Shown here: piece after piece, positions 42,086-54,185 of the stretch
Layout of the letters: every line of letters begins with the position of its first letter
Numbering within the stretch: position 1 is the first letter of the stretch
From: Nymphaea colorata
Taxonomy: Eukaryota; Streptophyta; Magnoliopsida; Nymphaeales; Nymphaeaceae
Assembly: GCF_008831285.2 (NCBI RefSeq)
Contig: NC_045150.1
Coordinates: forward strand, 16,491,362-16,555,361
DNA length: 64,000 nt
Reading direction: 5' to 3'
Notes under the pieces: generated by a model
Database searches by the model: none
Told to the model about the DNA's origin: nothing
The model's input: the letters and a program-made list of their open reading frames with translations, nothing else
Program-made: the position numbers and the translations under genes

Positions 42086-45000
42086 CCACGAAATCACCAA
42101 TGTGCCGCCGAAAACCCTCTCCAAGATCTAGGAGGAGGTTGCCGCCAATAGGTTTAAAAGTTAATTACAATGAGTGGTTCCCGTCGGACAGTCACCCCGG
42201 CTCAAAGTAGGTCAAGTGAACACATGTATGGCTTCCCCAAACCGGCTTGAACCTACTACAAATTTCTAGAATAGGTGTGAGGCTTAATACAAAGCGTAGC
42301 GATACAAAATATCACTCACCTCACTCAACATTCGTCACACCATTCAAACCACCCTGTCATACAATCCCTAGTTGCAACAATCCACACCCTTATTCCTAGG
42401 TGGTCCACAACCCAAAAATGGTGTCCTTAGCAAAGTGCCTTAGAGGGATTCCAGCCGGTTGTCAATGCCGTAGGCGGTTTGGAAAGCAAATGCACCCTTT
42501 TCCCGGATCTATAGGGTGATCCGATGTTACCTCCCAAGGCCACGCTTGGGGACTTCTCGAGCTTCACCACAGGGGATAACCGGCAGCAATAAGGCTGTTC
42601 CCTTTGATTATTTCAGCCACGTCCACCTTCTCCGAGTTGAACTCCCCTCGAGCAGAATTAGAACGAGAGAAAATCAAGTCCTACTGAGTAAATAAAGGAG
42701 AGAAAAGTAGGTGGATCTAGTCACCCGATCGGATTCGGACCCCTTGTTGATTTGTGCAGTGAAGGGGGATGCAACCGCCAATGTCGCTTGGCGGACGAGG
42801 TTCCTTCTATCCTTTGGCTGCAATCTCCCACAGGTAGAGGTTGAGCCACACGTCTCCTTGCTGGAATTAAGATTTGAGAAACAAAACCAGCAAGTATCAA
42901 GGTATAGAAGTTAAAGAGAAATCAACTTCTAGATGAGGAAAGTCTTCACCCTCAAGGCCAATTTAACCCCGGTCTTTGTATTGAGAGGGGGAAGCGATCG
43001 CCGGTGTGCCGGCGGACGTTGAGGCGATCCTCAAGCTACACTCTCTTTCGTTCCCGTCCTCAACTATCTCCCACGAACTCACGGGCAAGACTCCCAAATG
43101 ATCCACACGAACACAAGTAATCACGATCCAAATGATAAAGAAATGAAAGAGGGGATGCACTTCACCGGAGAATCGAATAGCCCCTAGGAAGTGACATAGA
43201 AAGGGGGATGCAAGTGTTGGAAGCGCCAACACACGCGTATCTTCCTTCTTCTCCGGAGAAGTTGAGAGCACCGGCTAGGGATGTTGGACGGACTCCGGCG
43301 AACTAGCTCCCTCTTTGCGCACCACGGCCCTTTCCTTAGCTCCCAGGTTGATGTCTCCCTTCCTCACGTGAATTAGGAATGAGAGGTCCTTCCAAGGTAG
43401 GCGAGAGGCTCCCTCCTAGGATCGTGGAGGATGCTCCCTTGATCGTTGATTATTGATTCCTAAGGATCTTGAGTGATTGCACTTGCCTTCTTTGAATCTC
43501 GTCTAGGTTCAACGCATCAAGCCCCACGAACCAAGCCCTTCCTATTTCGTTGGAGTGGAAATAGGAAAGGGGATCTTGCACGATTGAAGATGAACTTGCT
43601 CCTCGCCTCGTGTGTGATGCTGATCTCCCATGGATCTCCCAAGATTAGGCGAGATTCATACCCATGGTGAAAAGTGTCTAAGTACAATGTACTTAGCCAA
43701 CGAATCCAGCACCTTCCTATTTCGTTTGAGATGAAATAGGGAAGAGGATCTTGCCAAGGTGGGGATAAGCTGATCTCGCCCACGTGCCCTAATCACCAGC
43801 TGCCACGTAGCTTCTTTCCTTTTCGATGGTGTCCAGGTACATTGAATCTTCAAGCGTGGAGGATTTCCCATCAAAGATTGTCGCTAAAGATAAGGATGGT
43901 AGGACGCACCAAGAGCTTCCTTTTTGGGAACGGTTGGACACTTGGCACGTTTTCCTTGTGTCTTGCGGCGCCTTCCACAAATGTTGCCCTAGCTGGCGGC
44001 TCCTTCCTCCACACAGTGACACCTGGCCTCCCAAGATCAGCCGCGGATCAACTTACCCTGAAAATGTCGTCAAAGGATTTGGAAAGAAGACGGCGCCAAA
44101 TCTTTCCTTTTCGATACCCTTATGCGCTAGGGTTACTCTTCCACCTTTGGACATAATTGCCCATGTTTATTGAATAATTAACCCAAGAAAAGCCATGGCA
44201 CAGCACGGGCAGACTTGGAATTAATCACCCAATGGTCGGATCTGGCCGGAAGTCATCGGATCTGGCCGAAAATCTGAACTATTCCATGAAAACTGGCGAA
44301 AAGGCCAACAAGCTTCCAGAACTTGCAGATGATGATTCAATGGCCAAATGAATTCCAAATACCTTGATTTTTGGATATATCATAGATCTTTTAATTATGA
44401 ATCCAAGGGTATATGGCTTGCCTGAAAACTCCACCTGAATCGCTGGAAACAGCCTCTGCAAGTGGCGGTTCTGCGGCGGTGGCGAAAAGAGCAAACTTCC
44501 ACGGTAGATTTGACCAGTGTTCCCTAGTCCGATCGGACTGAAATTTTAGTATGTTGAAGATGAGCCGAGATCTTTCCAATGAGCTATAGATCGCCTCCAA
44601 ACTCCCAGTAAATCGTCTGGAACAGCCCTCGGATCAGATAGGTCTCCTCTCTTCTTCTTCAGGAATCAGAATCTAGCCTCTTCCGTGTTTTCTCTTCTAC
44701 TTGCCGCGTTTTCTCCTTTCTTCTTCTTCTAACTTCTTCCTCGCCTCACTCCAGAACTTAATTAATATCAACTCCTACCCTCTGGTCGTGAGAGTATCCC
44801 ATCTGATTGAGATTATCCTGGGAGAGATCTGAATTTAGGCGATGGGAAGTTCCCACCGGATGCTTCTTCCTCCTTGTTGAACCGACGATCAAATCTTCCT
44901 TCCCCTTCAATGCCGTGGATACCAACCTCCGTTAGACAAGATTCTTGAATGCAAAGAATGGCTCCTCATTGATCTTAAGGTCAGGGCTGAACCGAGTCTT

Positions 45001-46081
45001 CCACCACCAAGTAACGGAAGAATGAGATTACTTGGCCCACGGTGGAAACCTCGCCGGATGTCGATGGTGGTTAAGCGACAGGCAGAACCACGGGACATCC
45101 CTTCTCCACCTCCCTCTATGGCAGACGTCTCTCAACACCTTCGTGTTCAAGGTGAAGGCATGGCTGCATATTGAAGATCTTCTTTGTTCAGGGCGATGAC
45201 AAGCTTTGCTTTAATGGCTACCGGCAGCCATTAATCTCTCAAAACCTCTCAATAATCTCACGGCTTGGTGAGTGTTGCAATGTAGTGATTCCATGGAAGC
45301 CACGACCTAAGGTCCAAGAGACTCCTCATGCAGAAAGAGAAAACTTCAATTACATTAAGCAAGGATGAATAAAGTGTCTCGGTTTTGGCTTAAATACAAG
45401 TGCCAAACCGGTTCAAAGAAATGTCTCGAGATGAGACGCTAAACAAACCGAATCAAACAATAAAACAGTACAAAAAGCAAATCAAATCATCCTAATTGTT
45501 CAAATCTGAATTGGGCCAAAGGCCCCACCTCACCCAGGTCTGCCTGAGCTTCACCAACTTGATCCATGAAGTGGGCTCGAGTTCACTGCTCTTGATCTGC
45601 ACCCGGACCACGCGTGCTCTTCACCATGCCGAGCCCACCATCGTCTAGGCCAAACGGGCCTAGGTCTTCCTCTTCCGGACTTGGTGAATCTGGGCCTTCC
45701 TCGACTAGGCTAAGTTCGCCTAGGTCTTCATCACCTAGACCAAGCGGGTCTAGGTCTCCTAGGTCAAGGCGACCTAGGTCTTCTACAAGCTTGGCTTCCT
45801 TAGCCTTACAACGATTTGCAATGCGCCCCTCGCTTTGCACGTATCCGTTGCACGCGTTAATTGAGGAGTTAACCTCACATTGAGAAGATCCGTCATCTCC
45901 CAAAAACGCCACGGAGGAACTAGAGAAGTTAACCTCCCTATGCATTTGACCCTCTTTCGGAGTCGCTTCCACCTGTTTCCTGCAAAACTCAAAAGAACAA
46001 AAGTCAGCCTCACAATAAGAAAGGGCGCCTTCGACGGAGATGCCAATGTAGGATGTACGAGTTCTAGCAAGGCTCGTATCA
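42040..46081 (-). repeat. Element 4 LTR (about 4.0 kb)
   Basis: On the minus strand it starts TGATACGAGCCTTGC at 46,081, directly behind a strong polypurine tract, and ends gggcagaccctacca at 42,040 (or 42,063, because the last 23 bases are duplicated). 44,520-42,090 are homologous to element 1 LTR 10,351-12,786. The first 500 bases encode the pol tail. The start coordinate rests on the polypurine tract and on analogy with elements 2 and 3. Confidence 0.7.
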
Positions 46082-46507
46082 ACCCCACCCTCCTCAGATC
46101 GAGCTTGTCCCCAAGCTCGTGTTGCAGGGAAACGGAGACGAATCTGATCCAATTCCTCCCAAGAAGTCCCACTATCTGGACCTTCCCACTCAATCAAGAC
46201 CTCATGTCTTTGTCTTCCATCCCTCAAGGCGTACCAATGCCTTAAGATCCGATACGGAGTAGGCTACTGGTTTGGGATGTGCTCTATGTTCCCAGGGAGA
46301 GAACCGTGATGAGGCTTCAACCGAGTCACGTGAAAAACCGGGTGGACTTGGGCAGCCGGAGGCAAAGCGATTCGATAGGCTGCCTTCCCGATACGCTGAA
46401 GTACTTGGTATGGACCATAATACTTGGGAAGGAGCTTCAAATATGCCTGCCCCAACAAGAATTTCTGTTTGAAGGGAAGTCGTTTCAGCCACACATATTC
46501 TCCCACA
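45583..46507 (-). pseudogene. Element 4 integrase C-terminus, chromodomain and tail
   Basis: 46,506-46,264 carries EYVWLKRLPFKQKF, IGKAAYRIALPPAAQVHPVF and VTRLKPHHG. 46,227-45,583 carries the chromodomain (RHEVLIEWEGPDSGTSWEEL near 46,205-46,145), then a long tail of 190 residues ending GADQEQ. The tail crosses the polypurine tract and proposed LTR start. Its last third is a degenerate Leu-Gly-Asp repeat (words such as DLGDLDPLGLGDEDLGEL). One stop, at about 46,262, separates the two frames. Confidence 0.88.
46083..46095 (-). promoter_or_regulatory. Polypurine tract, element 4
   Basis: Minus-strand GAGGAGGGTGGGG lies one base before the TGATACG LTR start and within the pol reading frame (SEEGGVD). 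It is the plus-strand DNA primer site in gypsy elements. Confidence 0.75.
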
Positions 46508-47559
46508 CTGAACTCTTTATCTTTCTACCCCTTATTATAGAACTGACACATTCAAGTTTGGGCCTTAGCGATGTTCTGCTTAAGAGATTCCAGAATCACT
46601 TCTCGAGTGCGTAGGTTACTATCCAATTCATCATCCATGGCTATCCCCTCCTCATACCGTTGAATAGTGGGGGGTGGAAAACCATACACTGCCTCATACG
46701 GTGTGACTCCTGTGCTTGAATGGAGGCTAGTGTTAAAGGACCACTCAGCTCACGATATATGCCTGACCCAAGTGTTGGGTCGTGCCCCTGCATAACATCT
46801 GAGGTATGTCTCCAATGTACAATTCATTACCTCACTCTGTCCATCTGTCTGAGGATGGTGTGCAGTGCTAAAATGCAGGGAGGTACCCGCTAGTCGCATG
46901 TACTCTTGCCAAAAGGCCCCCAAGAAGATCGAATCTCGATCAATCACAATGGTGTTGGGCATTCCATGGAGCTTCCCAAAATGATCGTGGTATGCAGCTG
47001 CAACTAAGGGACCCTGATACAAACGGGGCAAGGGTACAAAGTGAGCATATTTAGTCAGTCTATCAACTACTACCATGAATGTCTCCTTCCCCTCTGACCT
47101 CGGCATAGCCTCTGTGAAATGCATAGAGACATCTCTCCACGGCTGTGTAGGAATGGGTAAGGGAACTAAGTGCCCAGGAGGCCTCACTGCCTCATACTTC
47201 TCCCTCTGACATATCTGACAATCACACACAAACCTCTTCACATCTGCCTTTAAGCCCTCCCACCAAAACTGGGGCTTGATCCTGCCTATGGTCTTGGTCA
47301 CCCCTTCATGACCGGCTGTGGCTGACTCGTGGAAGTGCCTAATTAGTTCGTCTCTGAGAGTGGACTGCTTGGGAATCACAGCCTTGCCCTTGTGGCATAG
47401 GAGCCTTCCACGTATGGAGTAGTTAGGGATGGATCCCTCATTCTGTGTCACTGATGCCTTCAGCAATATAGTGCTATCCTCAGCATCTTGCTCTAATGCA
47501 ATCCTGTCCCATAAATTCGTGCTCACAACTGACAGGGTCATCAACATATTCTCTCCCAA
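46508..47559 (-). pseudogene. Element 4 integrase core
   Basis: Open from 47,559 to 46,750. It has the zinc module (HFHESATAGHEG, CDCQICQREK), VVVDRLTKYAHF, IVIDRDSIFLG (second Asp) and HHPQTDGQSEVMN (Glu). The first catalytic Asp of the D,D35E site is His: the codon at 47,121-47,119 reads CAT in SMHFTEAMP, where relatives (element 2, MDFIDAMP) have Asp. A stop at 46,750 precedes the rest (AEWSFNTSLHS, in frame to about 46,550). Even without the stop this integrase should be inactive. Confidence 0.9.
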
Positions 47560-48088
47560 ACGTGAGAGAGCATCTGCAACAGTATTTTCGGGACCCTTTT
47601 TTGTATTCTATGGTGAAATCATAACCCAACAACTTAGAGAGCCATCGTTGCTGGATAGGAGTGGTAATGCACTGGTTCACCATGTATTTAAGGCTATTGT
47701 GGTCGGTCCCAACCACAAATCTTCGTCCCAACAAATAAGGACGCCACTTGTCCACTGCTAGCACCATAGCCAAAAGCTCTTTCTCATAAGTGGAGAGCGG
47801 CTTGGCTCTCTTTGTAAGTGCTTTGGACATAAATGCTACTGGATGTCCTTCTTGGCTTAAAACAGCCCCAACTCCCACATCACTGGCATCGGTCTCAATC
47901 GTGAACTCCTTCTCAAAATTTGGCAAAGTCAAAACTGGTGCTGAAACAAGTGCTGTCTTCAACTGGGTGAAGGCCTCCCATGATTTCTCTAACCACTGAA
48001 ATGGCCCCTTTTTCAACATGTGGGTCAATGGTGCAGCTGTTGACCCATAGCCACTGATGAAGCATTTGTAATAACCGGTAAGTCCCAA
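47480..48088 (-). pseudogene. Element 4 RNase H
   Basis: GLTGYYKCFISGYG, FTIETDASDVGVGAVLSQEG, FMSKALT, LSTYEKELLAMVLAVDKWRP and VGTDHNSLKYMVNQ are followed by [19 protein letters not shown]. The Asp of TDAS, the Glu of YEKE and the TDHNSL motif are all present, unlike in element 2. The end is frameshifted near 47,590, where the expected ADxLSR follows in another frame. It removes the RNA template during reverse transcription. Confidence 0.9.
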
Positions 48089-48124
48089 AAATCCACGTTA
48101 CTCCTTTGGGTTTTTGGGTAAGGG

Positions 48125-48760
48125 TCATTGCTCGATCGCTACCAACTTCTCTGGCTCAGCTCTAACTCCATTCTTGGAGACAATGTGTCCCAAATATCCC
48201 ACTGAGGTCTGTCCAAAGGTACACTTAGACATCTTAGCATAAAGCTGGTTGTCCCTCAAAATGCTAAGGACAATGTCTAAGTGCTTCGCATGCATCTCCA
48301 ATGTCGGACTATATACAAGTATATCATCAAAAAATACTAGCACATTGTCCCGTAGATTTCTTCTAAAGAGGTCATTCATGCACATCTAAAATGTGGCAGG
48401 TGCATTTGTTAATCCAAAAGGCATTACGAGGAATTCGTAATGGCCATCATGCGTGCGAAAAGCTGTCTTATGAATATCCTCTCTCTGTATACGAATCTGG
48501 TGGTAGCCTGCTCTTAAGTCCATTTTCGAAAAGTAAAAAGCACCAGCCAACTCATCAAGTAACTCATCTATGACTGGTATTGGATGCTTATCCTTTACTG
48601 TGACCTCATTGAGGGCCCGGTAGTCTACACAGAACCTCCATGTGCCATCCTTCTTCTTAACTAACAAAACAGGTGATGAAAACGGGCTACTACTGGGTCG
48701 GATGACCCCACTCTCGGGCATCTCCTTTATGAGTTTTTCGAACTCTGCCTTCTAACTATA
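48125..48760 (-). pseudogene. Element 4 reverse transcriptase
   Basis: 48,721-48,386 carries [49 protein letters not shown] and [17 protein letters not shown] single TAG follows and the frame continues 48,385-48,125 with [18 protein letters not shown] and [17 protein letters not shown]. All polymerase motifs including Asp-Asp are present. It is broken by the TAG and by a stop at about 48,757 between protease and RT. Confidence 0.92.
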
Positions 48761-49378
48761 AGCATACCGGTATGGGCGTACATTTACTGACTTAGCCTCC
48801 TTCATGAGGGTGATCCTATGATCATAGGAACATGTGGGAGGCAAGCTCTTACGCTCTTCGAAAATTGAAGGGAACCGATCAATCACACACTGAATGTCCC
48901 GAGGAATCTCTTCAACATTGGTAGTGGAAGGTACAACATCTTTCACCATGGACACTAGCCAATATGCTGGCTGATTTGCAATGAGGGCCTTTAAGGCCGG
49001 CTTAGGGTCCACGCTACGATTGATTGCTTCGAGGGTTACTTCCCCTCCACCCTCTTTAGGAAACGTCATAGTCATGTCATCCAAGTCCCACAAGATTCTT
49101 CTCAAGGTCTTCATCCATTGAATCCCAAGCACTACATCTACTTCCCCAATGGGGAGAAGGTATAGATCTACCTTGAAGGTAACCTTGTGCATTTCCAAGC
49201 TCACGTTCTTGCAAATCTCATTGCAAGACAGCTTTTCTCCATTTTCAACCATGACATTGAAAGACGTTTGGGGAGTAGTCTTGCCCTCCACGACATGAGC
49301 CAACCTCGAATTGAGGAAGTTGTGGGTGGCTCCAGTATCAAGAAGAACGATTACTTTTTGGTTGTTGATCTTGCCCAC
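48752..49378 (-). pseudogene. Element 4 aspartic protease
   Basis: Starts [20 protein letters not shown] with the intact DTGA site (Asp codon 49,339-49,337), then [16 protein letters not shown] and the linker to RT ([14 protein letters not shown]). It is nearly identical in layout to element 1 protease, whose site is DTRA. The upstream gag is missing because of the joint at 49,391. Confidence 0.9.
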
Positions 49379-49391
49379 AACCTTCTTACAG

Positions 49392-51470
49392 GTTCTTGAT
49401 ATCTCGAGTGACAGTTTCCATGGTCACCTTCCCATTGATTTTTGCCACCTCCCTCTGCTAGAAAATCTTTCCATAAGCAAAAACAATGTGGAAGGGTTGA
49501 TTCCACAAACACTGAGCCATTGTCGAGGTCTCCAAATACTGTCAGCAGAAGATAACCAATTCTATGGAAGCATCCCAAAGTTTCTAGGTAGTTTGTCAAA
49601 ACTCAAGCGCTTAAGCATTCGTGGTAATAGGCTCACTGGCACTATTCCATTTACCTTGGCTAATCTCAGTATACTGCAGTGGTTTACTATCGGTCAAAAT
49701 CAGTTATAGGGGAACATTCCACCTGAGTTGGGAAGCCTAAACCACTTGTGGATACTTGACCTTTCCTATAATCTGATTGAAGGCACCATCCCATTGCCCT
49801 TAGCCAACTTGACCAAATTAATTTCCTTAGATTTGAGATTCAACAAAATAAAGGGTCCCATTCTGCCAAATATTGGATCAATGAAAAGCTTACAGGTGTT
49901 AGCTCTTTCTAGCAATGCATTAGAAGGTCCAATTCCAGACTCACTTTACCAATTGGTCCACAAGTCTAATCTCTATTTGGACATGATTTCACTCAATGGG
50001 CCAATCTCAACCTCTATAAACAATCTGACGAACAGAAGTTGTTTTTAAATTCAAACAATTTCTCGTCAACAATTCCTCCTGCCTTTTGTGAGTTGGAGGA
50101 TTTGATATGGCTTTACTTGCAAGACAACTTTTTCACTGATCAGCTACCTTTAGATGTGAGAAATTTGGCAGCATTGGGCAAAATGGATGTCTCTATGAAC
50201 CAGTTGAGCGGAGTGCTGCCGGTGACCTTATTTAGGTTCCAAAGGCTAGAATATTTGAATCTCTCCAAATATTCATTTAAGGGCCACATTCCCGAAAGAC
50301 TTGATGGTATGGTAAACATTGAAGCTATTGACCTTTCCCACAACAAGCTTTCCGGTGAGAAACCAAAATCATTGAGAAACTTCAACACATCCAGCTCTTG
50401 GATTTGTCCTTCAATCTATTGGAAGGAGAAATTCCAAGTGGTGGAAAGTTTGCAAACCTTACCATAGATTCATTTGTAGGAAATTATGCACTATGTGGAG
50501 CTCCCAAATTCCACATGCCAGAGCACAATAATGTCAACATGATCAGAGTTGATATTTTTTTTAGGAAGTGGGGGCTTTGCATTTGTACTCATTGTTTGGA
50601 AACTCATTTTTGTCACAAAATATAGAAAGAGGGGTTTGGAGAAACATGATCAGGAGGTTGAAAGATTTTGTGGATATCTTTGGTTCCTAAGTTGTTCGAC
50701 AAACAACTTCAGCGATGCAAATTTTCTGGGGAGTGGAATAAAGGAATTTTGACAGATGGAACTACAGTGGCTGTTAGAGTCCTAAACTTGTTATCTGATG
50801 GAGCATCAAAGAGTTTTGACATTGAATGCAATGTGACGTGCCAAATTCGACACCGAAACCATGTTAGAGTCATCACATCTTTCTCCAATGCAGATTTCAA
50901 GGTTTTAGTTCTCCAATACATGCCCATTGGGAGCTTAGAAGTCTGTCTACATTCAGGTGGCCATCACTTGAATCTCTTCCAAAGATTGGATATCATGATT
51001 GATTCTGCTTGTGCTCTAGAATATCTTCACCATGGCTACTCAGAGACAATAGTTCATTGTGATCTGAAGCCAAGTAATGCTATATGAGAACATGACAGCA
51101 GACGTCAGTGATTTTGGCATTGCAGAGATTCTAGTTGGTCTGAATTCTTATACTCTTACAGCAACTCTCAGAACCACCGGATACATTGCACCAGGTATGC
51201 ACTATCTCTTATTTTTTTGTCTTTTTATAAATTTTGTCTCTCGAAGTATGAGTATAATTGCCTGAACCATTTCTTGAGTCAACCTAGCCTGGCTTTGAGT
51301 TCTTATATGTGTGTGTGCATGTGCGGACACTCTCTCTTTCTCCTCAATAATGCTGCCAGGGTGAAAGTGGAAAAGAAGGTGGGATTGCATGGGAGGGACC
51401 GGAGAGGTGATGAGGTGAGATAAAGAGAGACAATGGGTGGGTTTGCCAGTCCTATTGGACTCTCTCTCTC

Positions 51471-51562
<92 letters not shown>

Positions 51563-51748
51563 TTTATTTATTTATATTGGAATCAGCTGAGTAAGCTTTT
51601 TTTTTTTATTTTGTATTGTTTAAAACATTGCAAAAAAATGCATTGATGATAGCCAATGTTTTGACAACCGCTTTTAGCATTAAGACTGCTTTTAGGGTCA
51701 CAAAATATGAGAAAGAGTCATCAGTAACATAGGTAACCCACTGATTTC

Positions 51749-51789
<41 letters not shown>

Positions 51790-52986
51790 ATTTGTTCCTG
51801 ACTTATGTGGTTTAACTAATTATACTCTTCTGTGGTTTGCAATATGATATATATTAATTGATGTGAGAACACCCATGATCCATCTAATCATCGTGATTTG
51901 GTAGTTCACACATAAAGACATAAACAAGTGGTTCCTAGCTCAATAATGTAAAGGTCATTGATAAACTATTTTACATGGACAATGCATTCGTTCTTCGTAT
52001 GGCTTATGGTGTTGCATGCTACTTTTTGCATTGTTTCGTGCTCATGTACACATCTGTTGTTTGCATGTCTTCAACAGACAAGAATCTTCAATTGATCTTC
52101 TTCTTTTAGCAGAAGTTATAAACTTTTTTCCTTTCTTGTATAAAAGAATCCTAATCATAAATACCTTTTTACCTAATGGCTTAAGAATGGCTAACAATCG
52201 GCATTAATGAATAATTCACTCGATTTAGGAGCCATTTAAGAGAACCTTGAGATAGGTCACAGGAGAATTAGAAAGAATATGAGTTTAATTAGGCCTTTAT
52301 GTTGTGAAATCACTGCACCATACAATTAATGAGTTTCAACAAATCTCACATGCCCCATAGAAAAAAACTGGATAGATGTTGAATTATTTTAAGAGCACTT
52401 GAATATCATCTATATAGGACTTCAGTTCTAAATCATAATCTTGTATTCTTTTTTAGATGTATATATTTGAACACAACAAGAGAAAGGCAGGATTGGAGAT
52501 TCAATTGATCTCATGTCCATTAATTTCCAGGCCTCTATACCAAAACCAATTAATGCAATTGTGTCATACATGAGCATTAACCAATTATATTGTGCTTTCT
52601 AATCATGTCTAATATTGTTGAGTGGTTGAATTATAATTTGGATGGCCGGAAATGTGTCAGCCAAAGCCGATGTCTACAGCTATGTAATTCTTCTCCTGGA
52701 GATGTTTACCAGAAGAAAACCTACTGATGAACAGTTTGATGGGGATTTTAGTTTGAGGCAATGGGTGGCTGAAGCATTTCCAGTCACAATTTCAGATGTC
52801 ATCGACAGCCATCTTCTAAATGAAAGCAACAATACTGCAACTGAAAGATCAGCTGCTACTGCTAGGAAAGAGCTGCTGGTGATGATCATGGAGATAGGCT
52901 TGTCATGTTCAAGGGAGTCTCCAAACGAGAGAATGAAAATGAAGGAAGTGGTTGCAGGTCTAAGAAGGATACGACAGAAGACTTGA
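49392..52986 (+). pseudogene. LRR-XII receptor-like kinase, 5'-truncated and decayed
   Basis: About 15 repeats of 24 residues (for example LSKLKRLSIRGNRLTGTIPF) run 49,392-50,450. A cap (SFVGNYALCG) follows, then a transmembrane-like segment (GGFAFVLIVWKLIFV, about 50,573-50,620) and basic juxtamembrane. The kinase starts at about 50,690: VAVRVLNL, KSFDIECNV, VHCDLKPSN, SDFGIAEIL, TGYIAPG. Exon 2 (52,642-52,986) supplies SAKADVYSYVILLLEMFTRR and RKPTDEQF and ends RIRQKT. The HCD loop marks the non-RD type used by pattern-recognition receptors. Damage: signal peptide and first LRRs missing, an in-frame TAG at 49,707, and frame changes near 50,040, 50,390, 50,545, 50,665 and 51,075. The invariant VAVK lysine is Arg (50,776-50,778). 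Confidence 0.93.
51195..52636 (+). other. Kinase intron with microsatellites
   Basis: A donor in gcaccag|gtatgc (51,195) sits at the conserved place after TGYIAP, as in LRR-XII kinases; the acceptor near 52,628-52,640 is damaged (ttgttgagtggttgaattataa...). The intron holds a CT run, (TA)n at 51,475-51,559 and a second (TA)n at 51,754-51,781. 51,340-51,660 has a diverged copy at 60,948-61,165. Confidence 0.75.
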
Positions 52987-53639
52987 AGAATGACAAAAGG
53001 ATAGTTCAACTACATCAACATATACAATAAGATTTCAAGGGCACAACTAGTCATTAGCTAAAATGGTCTGACGGCAGTTACCAATAGGCTAAATAGTTGG
53101 ATGTAGAAATGCAGTGTGATTGCTTTCATTGAGTGCTGTCACTCCCTAGGGTACAAGATTCTCGCTGTTATTGCCTTCAGTGTGAATAGGGGAAAAGTGA
53201 ATTGCTTTAAGCATCTTTAAGATGAATCTAATTAATGTTTAAAGAGCATTAACAAATAGGGTGATGAGTGCAAGTTTGCTGGGTTCTTAGGGTTCATGCA
53301 AACCTTACAATTTTAAGATTCTCATTTTTAAACAAAGTGTACTTGATACTATGTGAGGGATAAAGATTTTTTGACCTTTATGGGGTGTATTCATGTGCTT
53401 CTACTGTGTTACTATGCAAGATGAAACTTGGACTAGGACAAGGATGAGAGCTTAAGAAAATAATCCAAAACATGTCAAGGTTTTTTTGTGATTAAACACT
53501 TGAGGTTAGTAAACTAGGCCTTTACGCAATTCGGCTTATAATGGAACCTTGAATTTGACCTGGTTCGATCAAGAACCTGGCTTGGTTCTCACTGCTGCAG
53601 GAGAGGAAGCAACTTTCTGAATTAACAACGTAGAAAGCC
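52987..53639. other. 3' flank of the kinase
   Basis: AT-rich, no ORF or RNA gene seen. The phrase for 'actccctagggtacaagatt' occurs at 53,143 and similarly at 53,791, a hint of a local duplication. Confidence 0.45.
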
Positions 53640-54185
53640 ATACCAGCATTCTCACTCATTTTGTTGGCCAATTCATTCCCAAATGCCTTTGCCAAGTAAA
53701 AAGCCTGTCAAAAGTTCGTTGACCATCTGGGTGAATGTAGTAGACCTATGATCTGGTAGAGAGCCGAAACTCCTACCCAATTTCTTGTCTCCCTAGGGTA
53801 CAAGATCTGCTTTCAGTGCTTTAAAGGTACTATCATCCTGTTGTGCTCCAATCTGTGTGACCCCTCTTTGTAGCACAGGACGTTGACACCCCTAACACTC
53901 AAAATAAACATAGTTGACATTGCCATCCTACATATAAAAAAAAAAATTAGCAACGTTACAATAATTATTCAAACTAAAGCCCACCAAACATCATAGTGCT
54001 TAAGGCAATCACTTTTTCCATTTAAGTGTCAAAAAAAGCAGCATAAGTTCACCAAAAATAACAGATACAGTTTGTACAACCAAAAGCCTCATTCAGTGGG
54101 TTGCCACATGAACATGAACATTTAGACACACATTTATATTCAATGATAGAACAAGAAAAAAGACGGAATGTATCCTGAACATTCC
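53640..54185. repeat. Flank duplication, copy 1
   Basis: About 540 bases align with 57,292-57,792 along their full length (shared words tcactcattttgttggcca, accaaacatcatagtgc and cattcagtgggttg), with small indels. No coding capacity. It is probably the 3' flank of the kinase duplicated with it. Confidence 0.85.

Larger units (their letters stand above)
42040..49391 (-). mobile_element. Ty3/gypsy chromovirus, element 4 (minus strand)
   Basis: Reading right to left: protease, RT, RNase H, integrase, chromodomain, LTR-encoded tail and one LTR of about 4.0 kb. It lacks gag and the upstream LTR because its left (5') part is cut at the joint with the LRR kinase at 49,391. Coding frames are much longer than in the plus-strand elements, so this copy is probably younger. 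Confidence 0.9.

Noticed and set aside
45583-46227. Independent gene for the element 4 tail
   Set aside because: It is in frame with and directly follows the chromodomain, so it is the polyprotein end rather than a separate gene.
51303-51646. ORFs rich in Ile-Tyr on both strands
   Set aside because: Translation of the (TA)n microsatellite in the kinase intron.
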